A DNA stretch of 64,000 bases from Atherinomorus stipes. Taxonomy: Eukaryota > Chordata > Actinopteri > Atheriniformes > Atherinidae. Below the pieces are notes generated by a model. That model searched no databases. It was not told the origin of the DNA and was given only the letters and a program-made list of their open reading frames with translations. Below, piece after piece: positions 1 to 12,100 of the stretch (position 1 is its first letter; each line of letters starts with the position of its first letter). The position numbers and the translations under genes are program-made. The stretch lies in contig JALJCO010013732.1 in assembly GCA_023101725.1 (NCBI GenBank), forward strand, positions 124,001 to 188,000. Direction: 5' to 3'.

Positions 1-3000
1 GGGAGTCGTGTTCGGTACTGGCTCACGATGCATAATCCATACCTGGTGGCTGTGCAGGGGTACGGAACAGGTGTGCATGCTCCTGGAGAGAAAGGGGGTG
101 TTCTGGGCTCTCTCACTGCAGCCCACAACCTGATCAGGGTAAGTCACACAGGGTCACGAAACTGGTTTTGAACAATTTATACAATTACACACACAGTCTG
201 TGTGTAAACTTTGAACTCCTGCAGCTTTATCAGTTTATGATGGTCAATGAATGTTTATATCTTTGAAAACACTGTTCGGTCACAGGACAGTGATGCAAAC
301 ACAGACTCCAAAGCTCCGATATCAAATGGTCAAATCCTATTAAATCCATCATAACTACTGCAAACATCACGGACAACTAAGTGCAAAAACCTCACTTTTA
401 TCTCCTTGATAACTAGTTGGCCATATTTACATTGACAGGTTTGTGATAAGCAAACAGGAGACTTAAAAAGACACTGAGGTCAAAGTCCACCACATCAGCA
501 CTTTTGTGCTGGAGGGAAACTGAGTGTGTCAGGAAGTCACAGAGATACGCCTCATTAATAATCACTTATGTTTCTGCAGTCAAGCACAGATGAGTAAGTG
601 TACAGCTAACACTGAGCAGATAAAATGGCAAAACAATGATTTACAGCTGCCCAATAAACACTGTTATTAACATCTATTACTTCTGCTTGGGAAGCTTTTT
701 CAGTCTGATATGAATTTTCTTGTTTACTCACCTGTTAGCCTGATATCTCTTATCAACATATTTGAATTAAATTTGTTGGAAAGTAAGACAATATCTTTGG
801 ACCATTGCCTTTACAAAATTTATATTAAACAAGACAAATATTTTCTTTAACACCAGGAGATCTGGGTCCAGATGTGAGTTAATATGAATCAAATGTCTGA
901 TTAAAATACATTTAGAGTATTGTGTAACATTGGCAGAGGTGTCTGTTTTGTAAGTAGTTTAAAACTTTGCAGGGTAGATCAATATTTTTTGGTGTCGACC
1001 TTTTAACTTTTCATAAAAGAAAAAGCAAATGTTATAGATACAGTATATGATACTGTATACGTAACCATTACTTAAACATTTCAAACTGCAAACATGCTCT
1101 GTGAACAGTTTAGCAAGATCAAAATAATGTGTCTGCTGTCATTTTCAGGCGCATGCCAAAGCATGGCAGATGTACAACAATCACTTCCGTGCAACTCAAA
1201 AGGGCAAAGTATCCATCGTTTTAGGCTCCCACTGGGTCGAGCCTCACAGAGGCCAAGCCACAGCTTCCAACGTTGCACTTTGTCAGCAATCAATAGAGGC
1301 TGTTCTTGGCTGGTTTGCCAGCCCTATCTTTGGTGAGGGAGACTATCCTGTCTCTCTAAAAATGAAGCATGGAGATCTCATGCCCATATTTACTCCTGAG
1401 GAGAAGATCTGGGTGCAGAAAACGGGAGACTTTTTTGCTCTGTCATTTGGGCCTAATAATCTTCGTCTGGGCCGGAACCTGGTCCATTATGGACAGACTG
1501 TAAGTCCAGACCTGCGACGACTCCTGTCTTGGTTAAAATTGGAGTATGAGAACCCCAGAGTCCTCGTGGTTGAGGGAGGCTGGTTCTCTGATGCCAGTGT
1601 GGGAAGGAAGACACAGTGGCCATCTACCTGATGAAGAGTTTCATCAACCAAGTCTTACAAGGTGAGCTGAAGAGATTTAAAATTGTACGAAATGCAACAA
1701 AATGTTTATTTAACAAATACACAAATCATTTTCTCCCTGTTGTTTTTGTTACAGCCATCAAGCTTGATGGCGTGCAGGTGTTTGGCTACTCAGCCTGGTC
1801 ATTGGTAGATGGATTTGAGTGGAATTATGGCTACAGCATCAGACGAGGCCTTTTCTACATCGACTTTACCCAAGCAAACAGAACCAGGATCCCCAAAACG
1901 ACTGCTCAATACTACAGGCAGGTTGTCATGGAAAATGGTTTCCCAAGTGATGAAACCTCTGTTGAGGTCAAAGACCACTTCCCTTGCAAATTTCACTGGG
2001 GTATTGCTGACTCTGTGTTACAGGTAAGAGGAGTGAGCTGACATCAATAAATTTGTAATTTGACATTTGGATCCCCATTAGGTGTTGTCATGGCAACCAG
2101 CTAGTCTTTCTGGGGTCCAAATTAAAAACATACAATAATATACAATCACAATACAATACAATACCATTTTTTTTTTAAATGTCATTTCTCAACACACAGT
2201 AGTTTATGAATTATCAGAAAACACAAAAACAGCCAATAAGACAAAAACACCTGACACTAAATCAAGTAAGCACTGTCTGAAGTTCAAACATTTCTTTTTT
2301 GTTTGTTTTTACAGGTACACTTCTATCCTTTTTCCCCACAATTTACTGACCCTCAGTTGTACAGTTGGAACCTGACCGGAGATGGATCATTGCATCCGGT
2401 CCCAGGAGTAAAGCTCCGCACCAGACCAGCCCAATGCACTGATTATCTGGCTATCCGTGACCATCTCCGCCTGTTTGCGTCCACTGGGGCTTCTCATTAC
2501 CGTTTTGCTCTAAATTGGTCTCTGATTTTACCTCAGGGAGACCGCTCTAATGTGAACTCTGAGGCTCTCAGGTAGAATGCATAAATGTGAATATTGAAGC
2601 CCACAGATTTTAAGCTAAATTTAACTTATTTCAGTTTAATACAACTGATTTCTAGAGCTAAAACTTACAATGTATACTCTCTACTGTTATTTCATTTAGT
2701 CTCTTTTTTGCACCTATAACACAATACTCTATACTTTGTTAAGGTACTACCGCTGTGTACTGACTGAACTCAAGAAGCTGAACCTGGAGGCTGTGGTCAT
2801 CATGTACTACCCGACACACAGAGCACCGAATTTGGGCTTGCCTGTACCTTTGCATTCCTCTGGGGGTTGGATAAAGGACAGTACAGTTAAAGCTTTCCAA
2901 GAATATGCTGCACTTTGCTACCAAGAGCTGGGTCCTTGGGTTAAATTTTGGATTACCATTAATGAGCCCAACAGACTGGTAGATGTTTATTCTAATGGAA

Positions 3001-4442
3001 CAGAGAGGCATCAAGCTGCTCATAACCTCCTTCTAGCTCATGCAAAAGTTTGGAGGTTATATGAACGGGAATATTACAGTAATCAGCAAGGGCTGGTATC
3101 ACTTGCACTACATGCTGACTGGGCCAAACCTGCCAACCCCTTCCTTGAATCCCACATGGCGGCAGCAGAAAGATTCCTTCTATTTGAACTTGGTCGCTTC
3201 TTGGATCCACTTCTGGGGACTATATATGATGAGAAGCAGAGAATAGGGGACTATCCGCATGAAATGAAGGAATACCTGGAGGGGAGATCGCAAAAAATGG
3301 GCCTGCCTGTATCCCCTCTTCCAAGTTTTACTGAGCCCGAGCGTCAGGAGCTCAGAGGGGCGTTGAGTTTTATTGCCCTGAACCATTTTACCACTCGTTT
3401 GATTTCTCCTCATCCCCCCACACAAGCCAGTTTTCAAAACAAACCAACCCCTGATCATGACTGTTTGACACTTTCTGACCCCACCTGGCCCTCCTCCAGC
3501 CTGGGTCAGGCTCTAGTTCCCTGGGGCCTTCGGGAGATGCTGAGATGGGTGAGCAGGAGATATGGCAAAGCTGTGCCTATCATTGTGACAGGTAGCGGGG
3601 TTGATGATCAGGCACCTGCAGAGGATAAACTCAGGCAGCACTATCTCAGAAGTTACCTGCAGGAAGCACTCAAAGGTAGGGCACCCAGGATGTGTCATAT
3701 AATCATAGCTGAATTACAGCATCACAGGCAACACAGGTTTAATGGTCTCATTGCATCCTACTATAAAACACAGGCTAACTGAGAAACCATGATCATAAAA
3801 ACAGAAATAAGGGCACAAACAAACACTGATACAGCAATGTTAACTAGAATTGTTTAGTCATACTTTGCCTCTCAGGGGTCTCCTGTGTTTTCACATGCAA
3901 GTAGATTATTTTCTTAAATATGTCAACCATACTGTGCACAGCATTTGTGTGTTTTAGTCATTTCTCATATTGCAGCAACTCTATTTCTTATTTCTCACTT
4001 CTATGTCTTCTCAGCTTACCATCTTGATAAAGTCAACCTGCAGGGTTTTTACGTCTGGAAGCTCCAAGATCGACATGTCCCCCAGTATGGCCTCTTTACC
4101 TCAACCCAACACCAGTCCAAAGCCAAGGCCTCCATCGCTGTGTACAGAGAAATCATTACTCACAGTGGTTTCCCTAGCAATGACACTGTGCGACCATGCA
4201 AGTTTAATGAGGAGCAGGAAAGCTGCTCCATATGCGAATGGCTGTTCAAGAACAAGCCAATGCTGATTTTTGGTGGCTGCCTCCTGATTACAGCTGTTAT
4301 GTTGGCTGCACTCGTCATCTTTGTCGTCATCACCAAAAGAAGTCAGAGACAAGCCAGAGGGAGACAGAAGAGTAGGCTGAACCGGAGGAAAAGAAAGGAA
4401 AGAGCACCAATGTGTGTCTGTCCTCATAGACTGACTCAGTAA
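1..4442 (+). CDS. klb: Beta-klotho, 3' six exons, 5' end outside window; apparent frameshift in exon 2
   Basis: Single-pass membrane co-receptor that lets FGF19/FGF21-type hormones signal through FGF receptors. Readable coding exons: 1-138, 1149-1661, 1755-2023, 2315-2571, 2744-3675, 4015-4442, all with GT/AG borders and matching phases. About 845 residues are present; the first ~200-250 of a ~1040-residue family lie upstream. The protein reads as two glycosidase-like (GH1) domains: KL1 ends near 2023, KL2 runs from about 2400 to 4150. A hydrophobic segment ([15 protein letters not shown] and onward, about 4260-4335) and a basic cytoplasmic tail follow, with stop TAA at 4440-4442. KL1 has HNP where GH1 enzymes have NEP, and KL2 has GSG where they have ENG, so it is a non-catalytic klotho. 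Exon 2 shifts frame near 1590-1612 and hits TGA at 1629 unless one base is restored. Best match is KLB rather than KL, from its C-terminal half. Confidence 0.94.
2064..2180. repeat. Interspersed fish repeat fragment in klb intron 3
   Basis: A stretch containing ggatccccattagg, a GTTGTCATGGCAAC palindrome at 2084-2097 and tctggggtcc, followed by an A/CAATA-rich tail. This wording is familiar from many teleost genomes as an interspersed repeat, probably a retroelement end. The palindrome also fits an RFX X-box, but it belongs to the repeat. The family was not identified. Confidence 0.45.
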
Positions 4443-4684
4443 CATTGCAAAAAAGAACTGGCATGCAAGAAGCACAATGAACAGTTGTGCCTTCTCCAGT
4501 AGAGTTTATTTTTTCTATTGTGAAAAATGTGCAGTTTACCAGAAATTGCTGTCAAGAGACAATGTCTCCATCTGTTTTCCCTTTTAGTGACCACTGAATA
4601 TTACTGTATTTGTCCTTAAAAGCAGAGACTTGGTCGCTGCTTCTGTTTAGCAAAACCTGAAAATTACTGATATATATAGTTTAA

Positions 4685-4690
4685 AATAAA
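4685..4690 (+). terminator. Candidate polyadenylation signal of klb
   Basis: AATAAA lies about 240 bp after the klb stop codon and is the first canonical hexamer downstream. Assignment is by position only. Confidence 0.45.
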
Positions 4691-5162
4691 GCAGAACACA
4701 GATTTTACTTTATTGGTGACCAAATCCTAAATCTTCTGCAGAGAGAAAACATGTCTCCAATTATTAAAGTTTGTCATGTAAGTTTGATACAATTTGTGTT
4801 CAGATCTAACCACCAGTGGTACTTTTTCCTTCTTCTTTATAAGACCAAATTTTAGAGATCTCCACTTTATTCAAAAATGTATTGTACTATGTTGCCACAG
4901 ACTGGGTCATTCTCCTGTTATGGGACAATGATGCCACCTAGTGTCACTACTCGAAACCACAATGAAACACAAGTCTGCCTTCTGATGATATGATGGGGGC
5001 AAAAAAAAAACTACATTATGCTCATATGTGTCCAGTTATGAAGCTTATTGGATAAAGGACTGACTCCAGTACAGCAAAACATGTAACACATGTGGATGAC
5101 TTCATCTTTTGTTTTTCTATATTATTGTTTGAGAATTTTCTGGCCTGTCCAAAGTTAAGACT

Positions 5163-5164
<2 letters not shown>

Positions 5165-5215
<51 letters not shown>

Positions 5216-5243
5216 ATATAAATAAATAAATAAAATAAAATAA
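5165..5243. repeat. (AAAT)n microsatellite
   Basis: Nearly perfect tetranucleotide tandem repeat with a slightly interrupted 3' end. Confidence 0.95.
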
Positions 5244-5618
5244 GGCAATGTGTTTCTAAAGCATGCAATTGACTTCTATCTTTAATTTGTGTTAAGTCTA
5301 TGTAACAGACACAAGATTTTGAGTGGGATCATGAGATGTAAATTGCTGTTTACACTTGTGTAATGGAAAGCATCTGAGTCTTCATGAGACTGCATGTGAT
5401 GCACACATTAAAACAGAAAAAACCCTTACCAGTGTCGTGTAACTTAATTTGAAAGCACTTTTGACCAAAATAACATGGTGTATGTTTATGGCTGTTTTGA
5501 GATAAGACTATACTAAGAATAAAATGTTTTTAAAAAAAGAAAGAAAAAAGCCTTTCTTGTGTCTGCCCTTCACCTCGACACACCCCAATACTACTATAAT
5601 ACTATTACTACTACTACC

Positions 5619-5679
<61 letters not shown>
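5619..5679. repeat. (AAT)n microsatellite
   Basis: About 20 uninterrupted trinucleotide units, preceded by degenerate ACT/ATT triplets from about 5588. Confidence 0.95.
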
Positions 5680-5874
5680 TTACATTTCATTGTGAACGAA
5701 TCAACCAATGAGAGAAGACGTTCAGGCTGACTCAGATCACATGACTCTCTCTTGCCCAGACTGCATGCAGTTTGGTATTAAAATGTTTTCTGTAGCACCA
5801 ACCATTGTGTTGCACATTTGACATGATAGATACACCTTAAGCTATTTATTTTAACTAATTAAATCTCCCACTAA

Positions 5875-6100
5875 TAAGAGGGGGTGACCGCACAAACGGC
5901 GAACAACGCTACAGCTTTTATTTTTGAGTCTGCATTTAAAAAGTAAGGAACTGCTGTAGTCAGAACAAGCTAGCGTTAGCTAACAGGTCGGACGGCGACG
6001 AGGCCCCAACCGGACGGGTAACAAGGGGGAAACCATGGCCAACATCGCAGTTCAGAGGATAAAACGGGAATTCAAGGAGGTGCTTAAAAGCGAAGAGGTT
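5875..6100 (+). promoter_or_regulatory. CpG-rich promoter/5' UTR of ube2k
   Basis: CG dinucleotides cluster here (cggcgaacaacg, ggtcggacggcgacg, aaccggacggg) in otherwise CpG-poor DNA, directly upstream of and across the ube2k start. This is typical of a housekeeping CpG-island promoter. No TATA box is evident. The transcription start is not defined by the sequence alone. Confidence 0.6.
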
Positions 6101-9100
6101 GGTTATTACGTTTGTCGTTACAAGTTGAGGCTATAATGTCTTCTCATTCTGTAGCTGAATGAGAGCGACGCGTCGCTGGCTCAGCTGTTGGCTTGCTAAT
6201 CACCGAGCTGCTAGCTTCAGCTAACTGTATATGTTTAGCTATAGCTATATGTGCTACTGGGGCTAGCCAACAATATACCAATCTGGGGATGTAACAGTCA
6301 GAAAAGTAATTGTTGCTTGGACGTAGTTAATCTAATTTTGGAGTACTATGGGGTGTAAACGAGACTCTGTAACACCATTGACTGACTTATACCTTTCGTG
6401 GTCGCCAAGTTAACTTGGTCGAGATAGCGAAGAGTTTGGGTGTTATTCCTCGTGCAGTAATGAAGGTATATACACCTTACACGTGCCACGATCATTCTGC
6501 CTTCACTCACCTGAACCGTTGTGAGGGGTTTTATTACATATAGATATGTGTGCAACAAGTTGAGGTCAACTTTTTCTTGTTTTGCGTGTGGTGTCAGCTT
6601 ATGCTGCATAAGCATATTTGTGTTTGACAGCATGCTAGTGCAAGATTACATTCCGTCTGCAAAAGTTATAATTTTCCTTCACTTCTCACCCTTGCAGACA
6701 AGCAAAAACCAGATAAAAGTTGATCTGGTGGATGAGAACTTCACAGAACTTAAAGGAGAGATAGCAGGGCCCCCAGACACGCCATATGAAGGTGAGGGGC
6801 TCTTAAAGACACAGCCTGCTAATCAAAATGCATGGTTGCACAATTTTGTAATGGGATAGTGGGTGTCATCGACCGAGAGGCCTCACCAACTACTCATTTC
6901 AAATGCTCCTACCTTTTGGTAATCATGTCACATAAAACCTGTTGCACCTTTAGCATGCTTGAAATCTCCATGTGGCTATTCATGAATTGTAACTTGTAAA
7001 TGTTTTGATCTTGTACAGGAGGTAGATATCAACTAGAAATTAAAATTCCAGAGACGTATCCATTCAATCCACCCAAGGTAAGGATTCAATGTGGTTTCTG
7101 CAACTAGTAATGGTTCCTCTCTGTGTGTATTTTGACTTGATTTAATTTGTTGTTCAAATTCATGACACATTTTCTTGCTTATTTATTTATTTATTTATTG
7201 AACAACTTAGGTGCGGTTTATCACAAAAATTTGGCATCCCAACATCAGCTCAGTCACAGGTGCAATATGTTTGGACATCCTTAAAGATCAGTGGTGAGTA
7301 ATTTTGTGCAGGTTTTATTTTCATTCTTCATGCTGCTTCATATTGTCCTTATTGTGATGTAGTGTCCTCTCATAGTAAATTTAAACTGAGTCTCATTCCT
7401 GCTGAGTCAAATGTTGGACATTAACACTTTTCAAAAAGAAATTTTGTTTAATCAGGCCTGATTTACTTCAGGCCAATATTCTTTTTATAAAGTGACTGAT
7501 GTAGGGTATGTTTGAATATTTTCCTGGCAGATAAAATGTTCTGTTTATTATATCATTAAATTACTCTCTAATGCTGTAAATAACCACAGCAAGACCTCTC
7601 TGTCTAGTTGGAGGCAAATGTGCATTATTTACCAGCTTTATAAAGGCTGGTCATTGCATATTCATGATGCTGTTCAAAGGCTTGGGCCACTGCTTTGTTT
7701 GGCTACAGGTTATTGCAATATTGGCAAATGGGCACAACAGTTGAGTGTCTGCATTTTTAAGCAGACCCTGCAGTAAGTGGTAGAAAAGAGGACACTAAAA
7801 ATTGAGTTATGTGGGAGTAAAAGTTTTTGCCACCAATCAAATAAACTAGCCAAATGTTTTGCACAAAAGCTAGAATAAGCAATTAATTTGTCCAAGAGAG
7901 AACAGGGATATAGAAATCGGTCACTAAGTTCACAAGAAAATCTTCAAAACTGCTCTGAAGCTTCAAAGGTGTTTGGCCAATGTGTAGCAATAGAACAAAC
8001 AAAAAACAGGTAGTAATAATTACTGAGAGAAATGGTATGATCAGGAGCATAAAAAGACCTACTGCACCTTATGTACAATGTAAATCTTGCTCTATCCTGC
8101 AGGAAAGAAGTTGTAGAAATGTAATTGTGAGAGTGGAGTAGAGACAACTGTCCATGGAGAATTTTCCAACTGAAATACAGAAAAGGTTTTCGTAATAAAA
8201 ACCAACATTTTAATGCTTAAAGGCGCTAAACCTGATGTTGCACACTTTTGAACCGTGAGCGAGGTGAACAGTGTAGTTTGAACTGTAAGCCCCGCCCCTA
8301 ACTGTTTCTCCCAGTGAGAAACGCTTCTTCCCTTCTTTTCCTCTCCGCCCACTCGACATGAATGAAATAACGTGCACAATATCATACTCGTGCACAAAGA
8401 AACTCTCCAGAGAAAACCTGCATCTTCCGGTGAATTTACTGTTTTGGTTGCAGTAAATGGCTGCGGATCAGCTAAATGACATTTTCTGTCATAACCGGTA
8501 GTTTACTGTAACTACAGTTATGTAAACAGATGCACAATTATGACGAGTTATAATGTTATAGGCGATATTACAGCATGACACCTGATAAAGTTTCTAACCG
8601 GCCACTTCGAGAAGCAGTGATGTAAAGCTTCGGCGCGTTATGGTATAAATATCACCACGTATTATAAATGAAAATTATTGAAAAAAATGCCTGTCACGGC
8701 AGACTTCCAGTCCACACTCAGTCCGAGGCTGTCCAGCTCTCTACCTTCAGTACAATCCTCCGAGATTTACACAAACTTTATTCCTTCTTTGGTCTCTCCT
8801 GCGTTTCAAGCCTCTCTCCTCCTCAGTTTTTATGCTTTCTGGCTGTTTTGCCAGGGTATCGCGACTTTCCCTTTGGTAGACGCCATGCGGTTCTGTTTAC
8901 AAGTGCTGCCGTGCACGCGAGAGGGGAGAGTGCTCCTTGTTAGAAAACACTGTAAGTGGCTGATTGGAAACCGAAACTTCTGTAGAACGAACCACATTGG
9001 CATGAGGAGAGCGTCACGCCAGCCTTAGAAACCTAAACTAAAAAGGCCTGGATTCATGCATATATGTAATCAGTGAGTGATTTGTCTTCATTAAATTACG

Positions 9101-12100
9101 TCTTTTAACACACATTATACCGTGTAGAAAGCATTTCTCTGAAAGAGATTAAAATAAAATCAGGTACAGGGCCTTTAAGAAATAAATAGTTTAGGACTTA
9201 AACAAGGCTGGGTCAGGTGTACTGAAGGTTTTCCTTATTGCATATAAGTCAATCCCAGGGGTTGGATATATCCCCAAATTATATAAGGGAATACAGGACC
9301 TGAAAGGGGAAAATACAGCATGTATAAAAGAAAAATGGGAAAAGGAGGGACAATTCTCAATGCAATTAGAGGCATGTGAAAAAATGAATAACAGTGGGAA
9401 AGCACCTCCTCTACATCATGGAGAGAGTTTGGATGGAAGAACGTGATAAGATTCTTCAGGACACTTGCACAACACAAACTTCCACAGGGGAAAGTTAACA
9501 TGTTGGGAGAGCTTGTGGCGAAGAAGACGCAAACCATTTCCATGTGTTTTGGTCATGCCCGCAAATTCGGCAGTATTGGGGAGAAGTATGGGCAGTAGTG
9601 GGTACAGTACGGAAGAAAACCACCCCCATCTCCTTTGAAATGTCCCATTTGGGCCTGAACCCACAAATTGTGAAAGGAGCTGCCAATGAATATTTGTTTA
9701 ATGTCTTATTGGTAGCTTGTAAGAAAGCTCTTATGAGGAAATGGATGTCAACGGATCCTCCCACAAAGGAAGACTGGGTGAATGTGATGCATGACATTTA
9801 CATGATGGAAAAATTAACATTTATCTTGAGACAAAACATGGAAAAATTTCATGAATATTGGGACCCCTGCATTACATATACATCATCTTTTAGCTCTGAC
9901 TTCACATAATTGCTATATTCAATAACCCTCCACCTCCAAGCTACTAATAGTTAAGTTTTGTTTTTCGTTCATTTCTTTTTGTTTTCTCATCTCATGTCAT
10001 CTAAATAAGTGTTCATGTACAGAGATGTAAATCCTAAACATACAAATTGAAAACTTGGAGGGAAAAAAAGAAGAAATAAATGGTTCACAATTACAAATTT
10101 CAAAATTGTGGCTAGAAAATGATGTGTGTTATTTCCAGAAGTGTCAAAAATAGGCTAGAAGTAGAAAGTAGAAATCCTGTCTGGTAGTTTTTCCAGCCAG
10201 TCATTTAACCAGCTGGGTTTAATTAGCCCCTCTGCCAGGTAGATGAGCTCGTTAGTGAAAACACCTGCTCTAAATGTACTGGCAGATCCAAAAACATGGC
10301 AGGATTTCTCCTGTAGTCTGAAAACTACTTTTACTTCTACTTTTGACACCTTTGGTCATTTAAAAAAATAATTTGTGGGTTCTTATTCAGTAGTAGACCT
10401 TACCCGTCCCTTCAATGTGGATGGTGAGGGTTTAACATTCAGACCTGCATTGACCTCCTGGTAAATGCCACGTATGTGCACATATGCGCTCGGCTACATG
10501 CTGAGAATATGTTGAAGCATGACTCATCTGTCCATATGCCTTTTTTGGGGGTAATTTTTGCAGATCAGTGCTTATGAGTTCTGCACTGCTGAGCTTAGAT
10601 GTGCATCCGTGTTTGTAATGAAATGTTTCTGCACCATAGCCTTAACTCTTTATGTAATTAATATTGAACTGTTATTGAGCCCTCTTCTTTTCTTTTCCTT
10701 ATGCCTCACACTAACGCATTCTGAGCATAGTCACTAAAAATTCTGTTGATTAAAATTTTAGACTGTATTTACTAATGTCCTTCCCATCAATATAAATGTA
10801 GTTGCTTTAAACAGAAGAATTAAATGGGCCTGCTCAGGTTATTTATTTATTTATTTTTTACTGATTGTGATGGCTTTTATTTCACCATGTGGTGTACCTG
10901 TTTAGAAGCATTTGCATTAGTCTTTCTGTCCTCTCATTTAATTTGTCACCTATGACAATATGTTGTTTCAGGGCAGCAGCTATGACGCTGAGGACAGTCC
11001 TCTTGTCATTACAAGCCTTACTGGCAGCTGCAGAACCAGATGATCCACAGGATGCTGTGGTAGCCAATCAGGTGGGTGTGTAGTTTTTCATTTGAACTGT
11101 GAATTCTTTTACTTGCTTGAACATGATGCACCACAGCTAGTGATTGTTGCTAAATTTCTGAATACCACCAGATGTCTATAATAATTCCCTGATCTGTGTC
11201 ACATCAGAAAAGAGATTAATGCATTCCTCGCATGACCTTGCACAGTCTCGCATGACCTGAAGATGTAAAATAAAAAGTCAGACCAGATCGTTCAACAGTA
11301 CAGCTGTACTCTCCTGCCCGTGAGCAAGCAAGCGCAAGAGAGCGTGAGCACACTGGTGTGCACAGGTTACGTTCATAGATGTCGCTCTTTTCTTGATGTA
11401 TTTTGGCGCAACCCAGATTCCAGCGACAACAGAGCCACAGATGTGAGCAGAGTGGGATGTCTACACCCATACAGAGAACAGCTATCAGGCTGTATAATGG
11501 AGCAGCAGGCCATGTTGTTGATCTCATCAAACTAGTCAACTTCTAACCTGTCAAACCGAGTCTAACTTTCTGCGCTCCATGGTGCTGATTCCCCGCTATT
11601 CCTCCGGTTGCGGCTCACGCCATTTATCTCATTCCTCTGCCGTTATGCCACTGCTGTTCACCCGTGCTGCTTCTTTTAACCCTGACCCACTGTGTGCTTT
11701 CCCCATGTACTCGGGACGGGTACCGCAACCCGGTAACCGGGTTTTTTTTTTAAATTTTTTGATATACCTTATTAATCCCAATTAGAGAGCCAATTAGGAA
11801 ATTCATTTTCTGCATTTTCACAAATCTCGGGTTGAACCTGAGAGCAGTGGGCTGCTATTTAAAGTGCCTGGGGAGCAGTTGGTGGGGGGGTTGAGGACCT
11901 TGCTTAAGGGTCCACAGTGAGTGCCGTGTCGGGGGACTCGAACCCGGGTGTGCCGCGCGAAAGCCCGCAACATTACCACTACGCTACCCACTTCCTTGTC
12001 AGTCCTCTTAACGGTACCTTTACAGGGTTCCCGCGGGATCTTGAAAAGTTTTAAAAGTCTTAAATTTACAAATCTGCATATAATGCCTTTAAAAAGTCCT

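Larger units (their letters stand above)
4443..6034. other. klb-ube2k intergenic region
   Basis: Contains the klb 3' UTR and the ube2k promoter and 5' UTR. I see no additional gene. Two microsatellites lie here, an AAAT-type run at 5165-5243 and an AAT run at 5619-5679, and the frames open across the latter are artefacts of the repeat. Human carries several genes between KLB and UBE2K; none is recognisable here. Confidence 0.7.

Noticed and set aside
5508..5730. Frames on both strands rich in isoleucine
   Set aside because: They are translations of the AAT microsatellite at 5619-5679.
11934..11990. A possible tRNA gene on the - strand
   Set aside because: A and B boxes are present, but no paired acceptor stem or anticodon arm can be drawn, and the downstream sequence is a SINE body.
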